A DNA stretch of 25,684 nucleotides from Bifidobacterium sp. UBA744 (GCA_002298605.1 DBKS01000047.1:1-25684); one strand, 5' to 3'; positions 15,202-23,872 are shown, counted from the stretch's first letter. The notes: generated from the letters alone by a model not told the origin. Program-made: numbers and translations.

Positions 15202-15609
15202 ATGAGCGAAACGACGAAAAGCCCTGAAGAAGGTGGCGATTGGCGGAACTCCACCATTGATGCCGCGCAAGCGGCCGAACATCCCGAGGTGGCCGAAGCA
15301 GTGGCGAAGATCAAGGCGTTGCGCCAGTCCATCGACAATGTCGATATGGCTGTGATCGCCCTGTTGGCTGAGCGTTTCAAATACACGTCGCAGGTGGGGG
15401 TGCTGAAGGCGAGGTCCGGTTTCGCCCCCGCCGATTACAAGCGTGAGGACTATCAGATCGAACGGTTGCGGCGGTTGGCCATCGATGCCGGATTGGATCC
15501 GGAGATCGCCGAAATGTATCGCGAGTTCGTGGTCACCGAGGCGAAAAAGCGCCACCAGCGCATCGCCGATGCCGGCGGTGATCCCGGCGTACTCGATGTG
15601 TTCGCCTGA
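15202..15609 (+). CDS. aroQ: Chorismate mutase, AroQ class
   Basis: 135 residues. It converts chorismate to prephenate, the branch step to Phe and Tyr. The all-helical AroQ fold is clear: LRQSIDNVDMAVIALLAERFKYTSQVGVLKA (40-70) supplies the conserved active-site residues R41, R58 and K69, and the final helix is EIAEMYREFVVTEAKKRHQRI. A polar 30-residue N-terminal extension (Thr/Glu/Asn) precedes the domain. No prephenate dehydratase or dehydrogenase is fused, and no other aromatic gene lies nearby. No signal peptide, so it acts in the cytoplasm. A gene for an exported protein follows 31 bp downstream with its own ribosome binding site, so cotranscription is likely. Confidence 0.92.
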   Translation: MSETTKSPEEGGDWRNSTIDAAQAAEHPEVAEAVAKIKALRQSIDNVDMAVIALLAERFKYTSQVGVLKARSGFAPADYKREDYQIERLRRLAIDAGLDPEIAEMYREFVVTEAKKRHQRIADAGGDPGVLDVFA

Positions 15610-15640
15610 TGTGTCGGCGACATGGGTGGGGAAAGGTGAT

Positions 15641-17680
15641 ATGGCAGCGGTCCGGCGGTTGGCGCATATATGCGTGGACGGTGTGGTTGCGGCGGCATGC
15701 GTGGGGCTGCTGATAAGCGTTCCCTCGGGCGGCTATGTCCGTGACGCTCGGACGGTTGCGGCTTCCCTCGCCGCGTTGAACGCCGAGGACACCGCATCGT
15801 ACGACAAAACGCAACAGGTGTATGCATGGCTGACTCATCGCAATCAAGGTGCGTGGATCGTGAGGAATGTGTTTTCGGTGAACAGCCCGGGAACCATCGT
15901 CGACTATGGTGCCGCATCCGGCGGCGCGGCCATTGCCACGGAGGAATCGCGCCGCATCGAGGCCTTGCGGCCAGGGGAGCTGTCCACGCAAACCGTGGTG
16001 CGGCCCGGGGGCAAGGAGTTGCCATGGACAATCGATGTGCGGTATAGCCTTGACGGTCCGGATGCCAGCGAGCGTTCGATTGTCGGGGCGGACGGATTGG
16101 TGGGCGTGCATGTCAGCGTCGCCCCCAATCCGGTGGCGGACAGCCGGTATGGGCATGACGCGATGCCCTTGGTCGCCTTCACCGTGCCCAAAGACGCGGC
16201 TTCGAGTGTTGCCGTGCCAGGCGGAAGGGCTTTGGTCACCGATGATGGCGACCGGTATCTTGTGACGGCATTAGGCGCGGCCGGGCAATCCAATACGTGG
16301 GATTGCTATGTGACCGCCACGGCTTTCCGCATGGGCAAGCTGATTGTAGCGGCCGTGCCCGCTGATCGGCAATCCGATGGGCGGGAGGTTGACGCCGCCG
16401 CGTTGCGCGACCGGTTCTTGTCGTTGGCCGTCGGTGCGGGCCAGTTGACCGCCTCGGCGGCTGACGGTACGGAGAACGGTGACGCCGACGCCAACGCCGA
16501 ACGGTACGCGAGTCTGCTCGACGAACTCGCGTCGAAGCGAGATGAGGAACGGGCCGCTGCGGCGCAGGACATCGAGACGACGCATGCCGCGTATGCGCGT
16601 CAGTTCGGCGTGTATATCGATCGGTATGTGCACTCGTATGCCGCGCATATGACCATGCCAGCGGGACGGAGGACGCAGATGGGCGCCCTGATCGGCATGA
16701 CCGGGGAACTGACCGGCGATACGCCGCTGGCCGCGTCCGTCACCGACTTGGCGAATGCGGTGAATGACATGAGCGCCGCCCATGAGCATGAAGGCGCCGC
16801 CGATGTGCTGGACACCGTACTCGATGCCATTCGCCGGAATGGTCTTTCCGGGCTTGCGGCGAATCTCAAAGACAGGCAGATCAAGGAACTGTCGGTGGGC
16901 AAAACGCGATATGCCGATGGGCAAAGTCAGCTCGCCAATGCGATGATTTCCTTTTCCATGGCCTATACCGATGCTTTTACCGGCTATATTGACCAGGGGT
17001 CGGACGTAGTGGCCGCCGTTGGCCAAACCAATGCCGCATTCGGCGACGGCGCGGCGGCGGGGCGATATACGTCGGGGATTTCCACTGCGTTGAGCACCAT
17101 GGCCAATGCCTCGCGGCATACCGGTATGGCAAATATGCTTGGGGAAGCCATCGAGCGCATTGAAGCGGCCGAGCAGTCGGGGCATGGCGACCAAACCGTG
17201 CGGGAGGGTGCCGGCGGAGACTCTCGGGGCGACGACTCCGCGACCAATGGTAGGAGCGCACGGCAGGACGGTATTGCCGCGATGCCGATTTCCGGTGCCG
17301 TGCAGCCACAAGATGAGACCCGGTCGCTCAGCGAAGGATCGGGTGATAGTAGCACCCAGATCGCTTCGCTGAGAGATTGCGGAAGCGATCTGCAGGCGGC
17401 GGCAAACGCGTTGCTGCCCGCCGGCGCGCAGCCTTCCGACATCGTTCGTGAGGCCCTTGCCGCCAGCGCGGCCCGAGTGGATGGCGTCGCCGACAGTGCG
17501 GCCGGCGCCGTCGGCGACGTGGTGTCACCCGATAACAGGCATACCCGCGCGGCGAGTTTCCTTATAGCGTTGCCCGAGGTGGGGGATGCCGACGCCATTG
17601 CCGTCCAGCAGGGCAGCGCTCATGCCGCCGAATCGCAGATTCCGGGATTGGGCGCGATTGTAGGCAAATTCATGGGCTGA
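15641..17680 (+). CDS. Exported protein of unknown function, 679 residues
   Basis: I do not recognise a family. The start at ATG 15641 is supported by GGGGAAAGG seven bases upstream. The N-terminus has basic residues followed by a hydrophobic segment (about 7-29, ending SVPSGG), consistent with a signal peptide or an uncleaved anchor; there is no lipobox Cys and no C-terminal LPxTG anchor. Residues about 35-290 look like a mixed alpha/beta extracytoplasmic domain (YAWLTHRN, FSVNSPGTIVDYG, WTIDVRYSLDG). Residues about 300-520 are Ala-rich and helical, with repeated short Met/Ala/Thr helices and charged coiled-coil stretches. From about 520 on it is Gly/Ser/Asp-rich and probably disordered. It is the last gene of a likely aroQ unit and is convergent with valS. 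A structural or cell-envelope role is only a guess. Confidence 0.8.
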   Translation: MAAVRRLAHICVDGVVAAACVGLLISVPSGGYVRDARTVAASLAALNAEDTASYDKTQQVYAWLTHRNQGAWIVRNVFSVNSPGTIVDYGAASGGAAIATEESRRIEALRPGELSTQTVVRPGGKELPWTIDVRYSLDGPDASERSIVGADGLVGVHVSVAPNPVADSRYGHDAMPLVAFTVPKDAASSVAVPGGRALVTDDGDRYLVTALGAAGQSNTWDCYVTATAFRMGKLIVAAVPADRQSDGREVDAAALRDRFLSLAVGAGQLTASAADGTENGDADANAERYASLLDELASKRDEERAAAAQDIETTHAAYARQFGVYIDRYVHSYAAHMTMPAGRRTQMGALIGMTGELTGDTPLAASVTDLANAVNDMSAAHEHEGAADVLDTVLDAIRRNGLSGLAANLKDRQIKELSVGKTRYADGQSQLANAMISFSMAYTDAFTGYIDQGSDVVAAVGQTNAAFGDGAAAGRYTSGISTALSTMANASRHTGMANMLGEAIERIEAAEQSGHGDQTVREGAGGDSRGDDSATNGRSARQDGIAAMPISGAVQPQDETRSLSEGSGDSSTQIASLRDCGSDLQAAANALLPAGAQPSDIVREALAASAARVDGVADSAAGAVGDVVSPDNRHTRAASFLIALPEVGDADAIAVQQGSAHAAESQIPGLGAIVGKFMG

Positions 17681-17709
17681 GATGGCGATGCATCGTCCTC
17701 TTTTTATAC

Positions 17710-17748
17710 GAAATGGCCGGTCCCATATGTGATGGGACCGGCCATTTC
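17710..17748. terminator. Bidirectional hairpin between convergent genes
   Basis: A perfect 17-bp stem (17710-17726 with 17732-17748, core ATGGCCGGTCCCAT) with loop atgtg lies between the exported-protein gene and valS. T-runs are short on both strands, but the position and stability fit a shared terminator. Confidence 0.8.
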
Positions 17749-17786
17749 ATTTGGCGCGGTTTTCACGGGTTGCGAAAACCGGGTCG

Positions 17787-20540
17787 TCAGGCGGTCTGAC
17801 GGGGCTTCTTCTTCGCCGGCGGTTCGCCCAGCTCGCTGGATTCGATGTCGATCGTCTCATCCGAGGCCTCGTCATCGGCGGCAGCCTCTTCGGCATGCTT
17901 CTCCACCAGATCGAACTTGCCGACGACGCGTCCGGCCTGCGCGATGTCATCCATGGCGGAACGAATCGCTTCGGCGCCATTGTGCGCGGCGGACAGCACC
18001 ACCGACAGGATCGGAGTCTTCATGGAGACCTTGGCCTCGGACTTGATCTTGCGCAGCTGCTCCACGGCCTTGCCTGCCCAGGCGAGGGTGTCGGGGGAGA
18101 CGCCCATGGCGGCCGCGGCATACCGCTCCGGAGTCGGCCAGGCGGCATGGTGCACGGAACCGGAGCCTGCGTGCATCCAGCTCCACACCTCTTCGGTGGC
18201 ATACGGCAGATAGGGCGCGAGCAGACGGGCGAAGGCGTCAAGACCCAGCCCCAGCGCGGTGCGCGCGGACTTCACGGCCTTGTCGCTCGGCACCTTGCCA
18301 TGTTCGTCCGGGGTGCCGTAGGCGCGGTTCTTGACGAGCTCGATGTAGTCGTCGCAGAACTGCCAGAAGAAGGACTCGATGACCTCCAGAGCCTTGGAAT
18401 GCTCATAGGATTCGAGGTTGTCGGTGGCCTGGCGGATGACCACGGCGAGCTTGGCCATGGCGGCGCGGTCAAGCGGTTCGGTGACGTCGGCTGGATTCCA
18501 GGTGGCGGTGGCGGGCGAGCCCACATGATGGTTCTCGTCCTCGCGGCCGATGGCCAGGGCGAACTTGGTGGCGTTCAGCAGCTTGATGGCCAAACGGCGT
18601 CCGATCTTCATCTGACCCACATCGTACGTGGCGTCGAGGCCCAGGCGGGCTGCGGCGGCCCAGTAGCGCACGGCGTCGGCGCCGAATTTCTCGATCGGCT
18701 CCTTCGGCACCACGACGTTGCCCTTGGACTTCGACATCTTCTTGTGGTCGGGGTCGAGAATCCATCCGGACAGCGTGGTGTTGGACCACGGCAGGCACTG
18801 GTTCTCCAGATGGGCGCGATCGATGCTGCTGAACAGCCAGGTGCGGATGATGTCCTGTCCCTGCGGGCGCAGATCCATCGGGAAGGTGGCCTTGAACAGC
18901 GCCTTGGACTCCTCGTCCGGCTCGGCCCAATGGGTGACGATCTGCGGGGTCAGCGACGAGGTGGCCCACGTGTCCATAATGTCTTTTTCGGCGGTGAAAC
19001 CGTTCGGCTGGTCACGCTGGTCCGCGGTGTAGCCGGCCGGCACGTCGATGGTCGGATCGATCGGCAGCACGTCCTCGGACGGGGTGATCGGGTGATCGTA
19101 GTCTGGCTCGCCGTTCTCGTCCAGCGGGTACCACAGAGGGAAGGGCACGCCGAAGAAGCGCTGACGGGAGATCAGCCAATCGCCGTTCAGTCCGTGCACC
19201 CAGTTCTCGTAGCGCACGCGCATGAAGTCGGGGTGGAAGTTGAGCTCCTTGCCGCGCTGGATCAGCTCGGCGTTCAGCTTGGGGTCGGTGCCGCCGTTCC
19301 TGAGGTACCACTGGCGGGAGGTGACGATCTCGAGCGGCTTGTCACCCTTCTCGTAGAAGTTCGTCATACGCTTGGTCGGCGTCGGCTCGCCGTCCAGATC
19401 GCCGGATTCGCGCAGATGGTCGACGATGATCTTGCGGGCGGAGAACGTGGTCTTGCCTTCGGTCTCCTCGAAGATCTTCCTGCCGTTCTCGTCCTCGATC
19501 CAATCCGGCACGGTCATGATGATGCGGCCGTTGCGCTGGATGATCGGACGGGTGGGCAGCTTGAGATCACGCCACCATTCCACGTCGGTGACGTCGCCGA
19601 AGGTGCAGCACATGGCGATGCCGGCGCCCTTGTCCATTTCGGCGGCCGGATGGGCCAGAATCGGCACCTTGACCTTGAACAGCGGGGAGTAGACGTACTG
19701 GCCGAAATAGGGCTTGTATCGGTCGTCATCCGGGTTGGCGATCAACGAGGTGCAGGCCGCCAGCAGCTCCGGGCGGGTGGTTTCGATGTAGATCGGGGTG
19801 CCGTCCTCAAAGCGGAAGGCCAGCTTGTGGTAGAAGCCCGGGTATTCGCGGCTTTCGAGCTCGGCCTGGGCCACGGCGGTCTGGAACGTCACGTCCCACA
19901 GGCCGGGGGCGTCCTGCTGATAGGCCTCGCCGCGGGCGAGGTTGCGCAGGAAGGCCTTCTGGGCCACGCGCCGCGGATGCTCGCCAATGGTGTGGTAGGT
20001 TTGCGACCAGTCGATCGACAGGCCCAGCTTGCGCCACAGCGCCTCGAACTGCTGCTCGTCGCGTGCGGTGAGTTTTTCGCACAGTTCGATGAAGTTCTTG
20101 CGGGAGATCGGGACCTGATCCCTGGCGTCGATCTTCTTGCCGTCGGTGCCTTCGAACGGGGGCTTGAAATCGGGGTCGTACGGCAGTGAGACGTCCACTC
20201 GCACGCCGTAGTAGTTCTGCACGCGGCGCTCGGTGGGCAGGCCGTTGTCATCCCAGCCCATCGGATAGAACACGTCGTAGCCGCGCATGCGCTTGTAGCG
20301 CGCGATGACGTCGGTGTGGGTGTACGAGAACACATGCCCCACATGCAGCGAGCCGGAGACGGTGGGCGGCGGGGTGTCGATGGAATAGACGGCCTTGCGG
20401 TCGCGGGTGTTGTTGAATTTGTAGGTGCCCTCTTTGTCCCAAGTGGCGCGCCACTTGTCTTCGAGGCCTTCCACGCCCACCTTGTCGGGCAGCGCGGTCA
20501 GATTGGCATTGATGATGCCCTCTTCTTGCTGATCAGTCAT
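17787..20540 (-). CDS. valS: Valyl-tRNA synthetase, archaeal-like type
   Basis: 917 residues, class I synthetase that attaches valine to tRNA(Val) and edits threonine. The HIGH-type motif is HVGH (66-69) within a PPPTVSGSLHVGH segment; the KMSKS loop is at 601-605. The segment after the HIGH motif reads GWDDNGLPTER rather than the GTDHAGIATQ typical of bacterial ValRS, and the bacterial C-terminal coiled-coil arm is missing. Instead the protein ends after the anticodon-binding domain with an acidic, then Lys-rich tail of about 50 residues. Both points place it with the ValRS type common in archaea. Start ATG 20540 has no ribosome binding site; a TAAACT -10 lies seven bases upstream, so it is probably leaderless. 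It is downstream of the solute-binding protein gene on the same strand. Confidence 0.96.
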   Translation of the reverse strand: MTDQQEEGIINANLTALPDKVGVEGLEDKWRATWDKEGTYKFNNTRDRKAVYSIDTPPPTVSGSLHVGHVFSYTHTDVIARYKRMRGYDVFYPMGWDDNGLPTERRVQNYYGVRVDVSLPYDPDFKPPFEGTDGKKIDARDQVPISRKNFIELCEKLTARDEQQFEALWRKLGLSIDWSQTYHTIGEHPRRVAQKAFLRNLARGEAYQQDAPGLWDVTFQTAVAQAELESREYPGFYHKLAFRFEDGTPIYIETTRPELLAACTSLIANPDDDRYKPYFGQYVYSPLFKVKVPILAHPAAEMDKGAGIAMCCTFGDVTDVEWWRDLKLPTRPIIQRNGRIIMTVPDWIEDENGRKIFEETEGKTTFSARKIIVDHLRESGDLDGEPTPTKRMTNFYEKGDKPLEIVTSRQWYLRNGGTDPKLNAELIQRGKELNFHPDFMRVRYENWVHGLNGDWLISRQRFFGVPFPLWYPLDENGEPDYDHPITPSEDVLPIDPTIDVPAGYTADQRDQPNGFTAEKDIMDTWATSSLTPQIVTHWAEPDEESKALFKATFPMDLRPQGQDIIRTWLFSSIDRAHLENQCLPWSNTTLSGWILDPDHKKMSKSKGNVVVPKEPIEKFGADAVRYWAAAARLGLDATYDVGQMKIGRRLAIKLLNATKFALAIGREDENHHVGSPATATWNPADVTEPLDRAAMAKLAVVIRQATDNLESYEHSKALEVIESFFWQFCDDYIELVKNRAYGTPDEHGKVPSDKAVKSARTALGLGLDAFARLLAPYLPYATEEVWSWMHAGSGSVHHAAWPTPERYAAAAMGVSPDTLAWAGKAVEQLRKIKSEAKVSMKTPILSVVLSAAHNGAEAIRSAMDDIAQAGRVVGKFDLVEKHAEEAAADDEASDETIDIESSELGEPPAKKKPRQTA

Positions 20541-20553
20541 AGCCGCAAGTTTA
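20541..20553 (-). promoter_or_regulatory. valS -10 element, leaderless type
   Basis: On the minus strand TAAACT (20553-20548) is followed by seven bases and ATG 20540. No clear -35. This fits the pattern of the other leaderless genes in the window. A T-box leader, common for valS in Firmicutes, is absent: only 69 bases separate valS from the upstream gene. Confidence 0.5.
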
Positions 20554-20572
20554 GGTAGGATCGCCGACAGTC

Positions 20573-20607
20573 TCCGGCGTGGCGGCCGGGGGTGCGCGAA
20601 CGCCGGA
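20573..20607 (-). terminator. Possible hairpin after the solute-binding protein gene
   Basis: TCCGGCGT (20573-20580) and ACGCCGGA (20600-20607) form an 8-bp perfect stem with a 19-base loop just after the stop codon of the upstream minus-strand gene. No T-run, so weak support as a terminator. Confidence 0.35.
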
Positions 20608-20609
20608 AA

Positions 20610-22187
20610 TCAGGCTTTGCCGAGCGTCTCCAGCGGCAGCGACACGTCGGGTCGGTTGAAGGTGGGAACCCCGGTCACGGTGTTGCGGTAGGCGATCCAG
20701 GGGCGCTCCACATACAGGAAATCAGCCGCCGCATTGTCGCTCAGGCGCCTGGCCAGCGTTTTCAGGCGGTCGGCGTATTCCGCGTCGTTGGTGGCGGCTC
20801 GCGCCCGCTTGGCGAATTCCTCGCCTTCGCCGTCGGTGTAGCCGAGGAACAGGGACGGGTCGGCCAGGTCGTCCACGTCGTGGCTGCCGTTCATCGCGAA
20901 AATGGTCATGTCGAAGTCATGCTGCTCGACCACGCGGGTCCGCCATGTGGCGTCGTCGATGACCTCCACCCGTACGCCCAGGTCGAGCTTGTTGAGATCG
21001 TTGGCGATCATATCCGCGATATGCGCGTATTCGGTCGGTACCACCAGGCGTTTGGTCTCCTTGGTGAACACGGGGATGAAATAGGCGGTGGTGCGGTACG
21101 CCCGTTGGAAGTCGTAGGGGAACAGCCCCGTCAGATCCTCATACCCGGGGTCGAGTGACGAGATCGGTCCGCCCAGCAGCCCCGCGGCCCCCTGGTCGTC
21201 GACGATCGCCTGATGGTTGATGGCGTAGCGGACGCCCTGACGCATGCGGGCTTCGGAGAACATCGAATCGGATCGGCCGTTGAAGCCGAGCAGCACCTTT
21301 CTGGTGGAGTCGACCTGCTGGAGGGTGATGTCGCTGTGGGAACGCAGCATGTCCAAGGTGCCGGGGGCCGCTTCGACGATCAGGTCGGTCTCCCCCTTGG
21401 CCATGGCGGTTGCGGCGAGATTGGCGTCGGCGAAATAGTTCAGGGTGATGGTGTGGCTGCGTGCGGCCGCCGAGGTGTTCCAATAGTTGGCGTTGCGCTG
21501 CAATGTCAGGGATTTGCCCGCTTCGAAGGATTTGACGCTGAACGGTCCCGATCCGAGAGAGTGGGTGGCATAGTCGACGTTCGCCCGGGTGTCGTAGACG
21601 ATGCCGGGGCGGCCGGACAGCAGCCACGGCAGATCGGGGTTGGGTTTGCTGAGCGTGATGACGACCGTGTCGGCGCCGGTGCCGGATACGGATGACAGGC
21701 CGTCGAGTTTGTCGGTGCCCGCATAGTTGTTCTGCACGCTTCGCCGCAGCGAGTCGACCACGTCAGTGGCGTCGAGCGTGTCTCCGTTGGCGAAGTGCAT
21801 GGCGCCATTGAGCTGGAAGGTGTAGGTCAGGCCGTCGTCGGAAATACTCCAGGACGATGCGATGCCGGGGGCGACGCCATTGTCGGTGGTGCGTTTGAGC
21901 AGGGTTTCGTAGACGTTGCCCAGCAACGCCTGGTCAAGCGCGGTGGAGGAGTCGGTGCGGATGTCCAGGGACTGCGGCGCCTCGCCCGTAATCGCCAAGG
22001 TGAGCTTGGATCCGTTTGCGTCGCCCAGATCGCCGATGAACCCGCCGTCGTCCAGGCCATCGCGGTGGAGATAGGCCCAACCTCCCCAGACCAAGCCGCA
22101 CAGTATGGCGGCGGTGAGGGCGAACACGAGGAATGACCGCATGCCCGTTGACGGGGATTTGCGTGCATGCGCGCGAGATCTTGCCAT
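20610..22187 (-). CDS. ABC transporter solute-binding protein, family 5 (peptide/nickel type), membrane-anchored
   Basis: 525 residues of the DppA/OppA-like group. An N-terminal basic stretch and one membrane helix (about 17-40, SFLVFALTAAILCGLVWGG) hold it outside the membrane; the Cys in this helix is not in a proper lipobox, so it is more likely an uncleaved anchor than a lipoprotein. Family features are LLGNVYETLLK, WSISDDGLTYTFQLNGAMHFANGDTLDATDVVDSL, LGSGPFSVKSFEAGKSLTLQRN and the RQGVRYAINHQAIV region. No permease or ATPase genes lie next to it, so the transport partners are elsewhere or it acts alone as a sensor or chaperone. ATG 22187 is preferred: a -10-like TAGACT lies eight bases upstream and the helix follows. 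nth is 48 bp upstream on the same strand. Confidence 0.88.
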   Translation of the reverse strand: MARSRAHARKSPSTGMRSFLVFALTAAILCGLVWGGWAYLHRDGLDDGGFIGDLGDANGSKLTLAITGEAPQSLDIRTDSSTALDQALLGNVYETLLKRTTDNGVAPGIASSWSISDDGLTYTFQLNGAMHFANGDTLDATDVVDSLRRSVQNNYAGTDKLDGLSSVSGTGADTVVITLSKPNPDLPWLLSGRPGIVYDTRANVDYATHSLGSGPFSVKSFEAGKSLTLQRNANYWNTSAAARSHTITLNYFADANLAATAMAKGETDLIVEAAPGTLDMLRSHSDITLQQVDSTRKVLLGFNGRSDSMFSEARMRQGVRYAINHQAIVDDQGAAGLLGGPISSLDPGYEDLTGLFPYDFQRAYRTTAYFIPVFTKETKRLVVPTEYAHIADMIANDLNKLDLGVRVEVIDDATWRTRVVEQHDFDMTIFAMNGSHDVDDLADPSLFLGYTDGEGEEFAKRARAATNDAEYADRLKTLARRLSDNAAADFLYVERPWIAYRNTVTGVPTFNRPDVSLPLETLGKA

Positions 22188-22235
22188 ACTTTTACAGTCT
22201 AACGAGCGCAATGACGTGCGGCGGCGGCCATCGCG

Positions 22236-22898
22236 CTATCCGGCTGACGGGCAGGTGCCGGCCAGCGGGCAGCGAGCGCAGTCGGGGGTGCGCGCGTGGC
22301 AGGTCGCGCGGCCGTGCAGGATGAGGCGGTGAGACAGATTCGTCCACTCATTGGGCGGGAAGATTCCGCATAATTCGCGCTCGATGCGCGTCGGATCAAG
22401 GCCCGTCGGTTTGTTCCAATCCGACCGCCAGCGAAGACGACCGGTGACGCGGATCACATGGGTGTCCACCGGCAGGCCTGGTACGCCGAATGCGTTGCCG
22501 AGCACCACATTCGCGGTTTTCCGGCCGACGCCGGGCAGCGTGGTCAGTTCGTCCATGGTGTCGGGGACCTGGCCGCCGAACCGTTCCGTCAGGGCTTGGG
22601 ACAGCCCGATGAGGTGTCTGGTCTTCGACCGGTAGAAGCCGAGCGGATGAATGATGCCCTCGAGCGTTTCGGGATTGGCGGCGGCGAGGGACGCTGCGTC
22701 CGGGTAGGCGGCGAAAAGCTCGGGAGTGACGGTGTTGACCCGTTTGTCAGTGGTTTGCGCGGACAGCACCGTGGCGATGAGCAGCTGCCATGGCGTGGAA
22801 AAGTTCAGCGCGCATGCCGGATGGGGGAATTCCTCGCATAGCAGGGCGTATTCATCGTGGATGCGCGAAAGCCGTGCGGCCTTGCTCTCGCGGGGCAT
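22236..22898 (-). CDS. nth: Endonuclease III (DNA glycosylase/AP lyase)
   Basis: 220 residues, standard length. It removes oxidised pyrimidines and cleaves the abasic site in base excision repair. The helix-hairpin-helix LPGVGRKTA (121-129) contains catalytic K127; catalytic D145 lies in VDTHVIRV. Four cysteines (200, 207, 210, 216) form the C-X6-C-X2-C-X5-C 4Fe-4S site. Start ATG 22898 shares its A with the TGA stop of glnR, so translation is coupled. The same frame is open far upstream through glnR, but that portion is a shadow of glnR. Pairing of a nitrogen regulator with a DNA repair enzyme may be just chromosomal packing. Confidence 0.95.
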   Translation of the reverse strand: MPRESKAARLSRIHDEYALLCEEFPHPACALNFSTPWQLLIATVLSAQTTDKRVNTVTPELFAAYPDAASLAAANPETLEGIIHPLGFYRSKTRHLIGLSQALTERFGGQVPDTMDELTTLPGVGRKTANVVLGNAFGVPGLPVDTHVIRVTGRLRWRSDWNKPTGLDPTRIERELCGIFPPNEWTNLSHRLILHGRATCHARTPDCARCPLAGTCPSAG

Positions 22899-23749
22899 CA
22901 GGACTGGCCGTTCGCATCGGCCCCGGGAGCGGCCGGTTGCGGGGCGTTGGCGTTGGCATTGGTGGCGGCGGCGTCGAGGCCACTGAGTCCATGAGCGCCG
23001 GCCGAGGCCTGCGCGCGCGCCTCGCCATCCTGCTGTTCGTCTTCGGGCGGGTCGAAACGGTAGCCGACGTTGCGCACCGTGCCGATGAGATGCTCGTATT
23101 CGCCGCCGAGCTTGGCACGGAGACGGCGGATGTGCACATCGACCGTGCGAGTGCCGCCGTAGTAGTCGTACCCCCAAACCTCCTGCAGCAGCTGGGCGCG
23201 GGTGAAGACGCGGCCAGGATGCTGAACCAGATATTTGAGCAGCTCGAATTCCTTGTAGGCCAAGTCGATCGGATGGCCGTGCAGCGAAGCGGTGTACCCA
23301 TTGGTGTCCACCACCAAGTCGCCGGAGCGGATCTGGCCATCTTCGGCGTCGACCCTGGTGTTGGCGGGTGTCGTGACACCCGTGATGGCGGACGTGTACT
23401 GCGTGCCGCGTTCGGAAACCAGACGAAGACGCGCCTCGACCTCGGCGGGGGAGGCGGTGGATACCACCACGTCGGCCACGCCCCATTCGGAGGTGACCAC
23501 GGTGAAGCCGCCTTCGGTGAGAATCAGCACGATCGGCGTGGACAGGCCGGAGGCATGGATCAGACGGCACAGGGTTTTGGCGGAAGCCAGATCATCCCGC
23601 GCATCGAGAAACAGAATCGTGTTCTCCGGCATCTTCACCAGGGAGGCGGCGTCCATGGGCAGCACGCGCACGCGGTGCGACAGCAAAGCGAGGGATGGCA
23701 GTACGGATGCCGGGTCGCTTGCAACCGTCATCAGTGTCAAATCCGTCAC
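22898..23749 (-). CDS. glnR: GlnR-type orphan response regulator (OmpR family)
   Basis: 283 residues. The N-terminal receiver-like domain (1-112) keeps a central Asp (D49 in ILFLDARDD) but is otherwise typical of GlnR, including TLCRLI and EWGVADVV. The winged helix (about 141-232) contains YKEFELLKYLVQHPGRVFTRAQLLQEVWGY and GGTRTVDVHIRRLRAKLG, nearly identical to the same region of mycobacterial and streptomycete GlnR as I recall it. GlnR controls nitrogen assimilation genes and needs no partner kinase; none is encoded here. The C-terminus adds a 50-residue Ala/Asn/Pro-rich tail. GTG 23749 is the start, with AAGGGG five bases before it. It overlaps nth by one base. Two palindromes lie in the divergent promoter region. 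Another orphan OmpR regulator is the alternative. Confidence 0.85.
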   Translation of the reverse strand: MTDLTLMTVASDPASVLPSLALLSHRVRVLPMDAASLVKMPENTILFLDARDDLASAKTLCRLIHASGLSTPIVLILTEGGFTVVTSEWGVADVVVSTASPAEVEARLRLVSERGTQYTSAITGVTTPANTRVDAEDGQIRSGDLVVDTNGYTASLHGHPIDLAYKEFELLKYLVQHPGRVFTRAQLLQEVWGYDYYGGTRTVDVHIRRLRAKLGGEYEHLIGTVRNVGYRFDPPEDEQQDGEARAQASAGAHGLSGLDAAATNANANAPQPAAPGADANGQS

Positions 23750-23787
23750 GGTATCCCCTTTTGCTGCTATCTGGTTTGCCTTGCCAC

Positions 23788-23818
23788 CACTGGTTCCAGT
23801 GTAGCGTTACAGCGTAAC
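23788..23818. promoter_or_regulatory. Two palindromes between glnR and the divergent membrane-protein gene
   Basis: CACTGGTTCCAGTG (23788-23801) is a perfect 14-bp palindrome, and GTTACAGCGTAAC (23806-23818) is an inverted repeat of GTTAC with a 3-base spacer. GTTAC/GTAAC half-sites recall the GTnAC element of GlnR boxes, but the spacing differs from the known GTnAC-N6-GAAAC form. They may be operators for glnR autoregulation or for the neighbouring gene. Confidence 0.45.
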
Positions 23819-23835
23819 CCCTGGTTAATTTGTAA

Positions 23836-23872
23836 TTGTTGTTGTGGACACATGGCCGTACAGTATGGGAAT
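23836..23872 (+). promoter_or_regulatory. Promoter of the seven-helix membrane protein gene, leaderless type
   Basis: TTGTTG (23836-23841), 17 bp, TACAGT (23859-23864), then eight bases to GTG 23873. Good spacing and no ribosome binding site suggest a leaderless GTG start. Confidence 0.6.

Noticed and set aside
17751..20189. Long open frame (over 800 codons) on the plus strand opposite valS
   Set aside because: It is the antisense shadow of valS, caused by GC-rich third positions. The product is rich in Gly/His/Val/Arg without any motif, and valS is certain.
20541..20609. T-box leader for valS
   Set aside because: The gap is 69 bases and the start looks leaderless, so there is no room for a T-box.
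22790..23872. Plus-strand extension of the seven-helix gene back through nth and glnR
   Set aside because: It is the antisense shadow of glnR and nth; the membrane protein proper begins after the promoter at 23836-23864.
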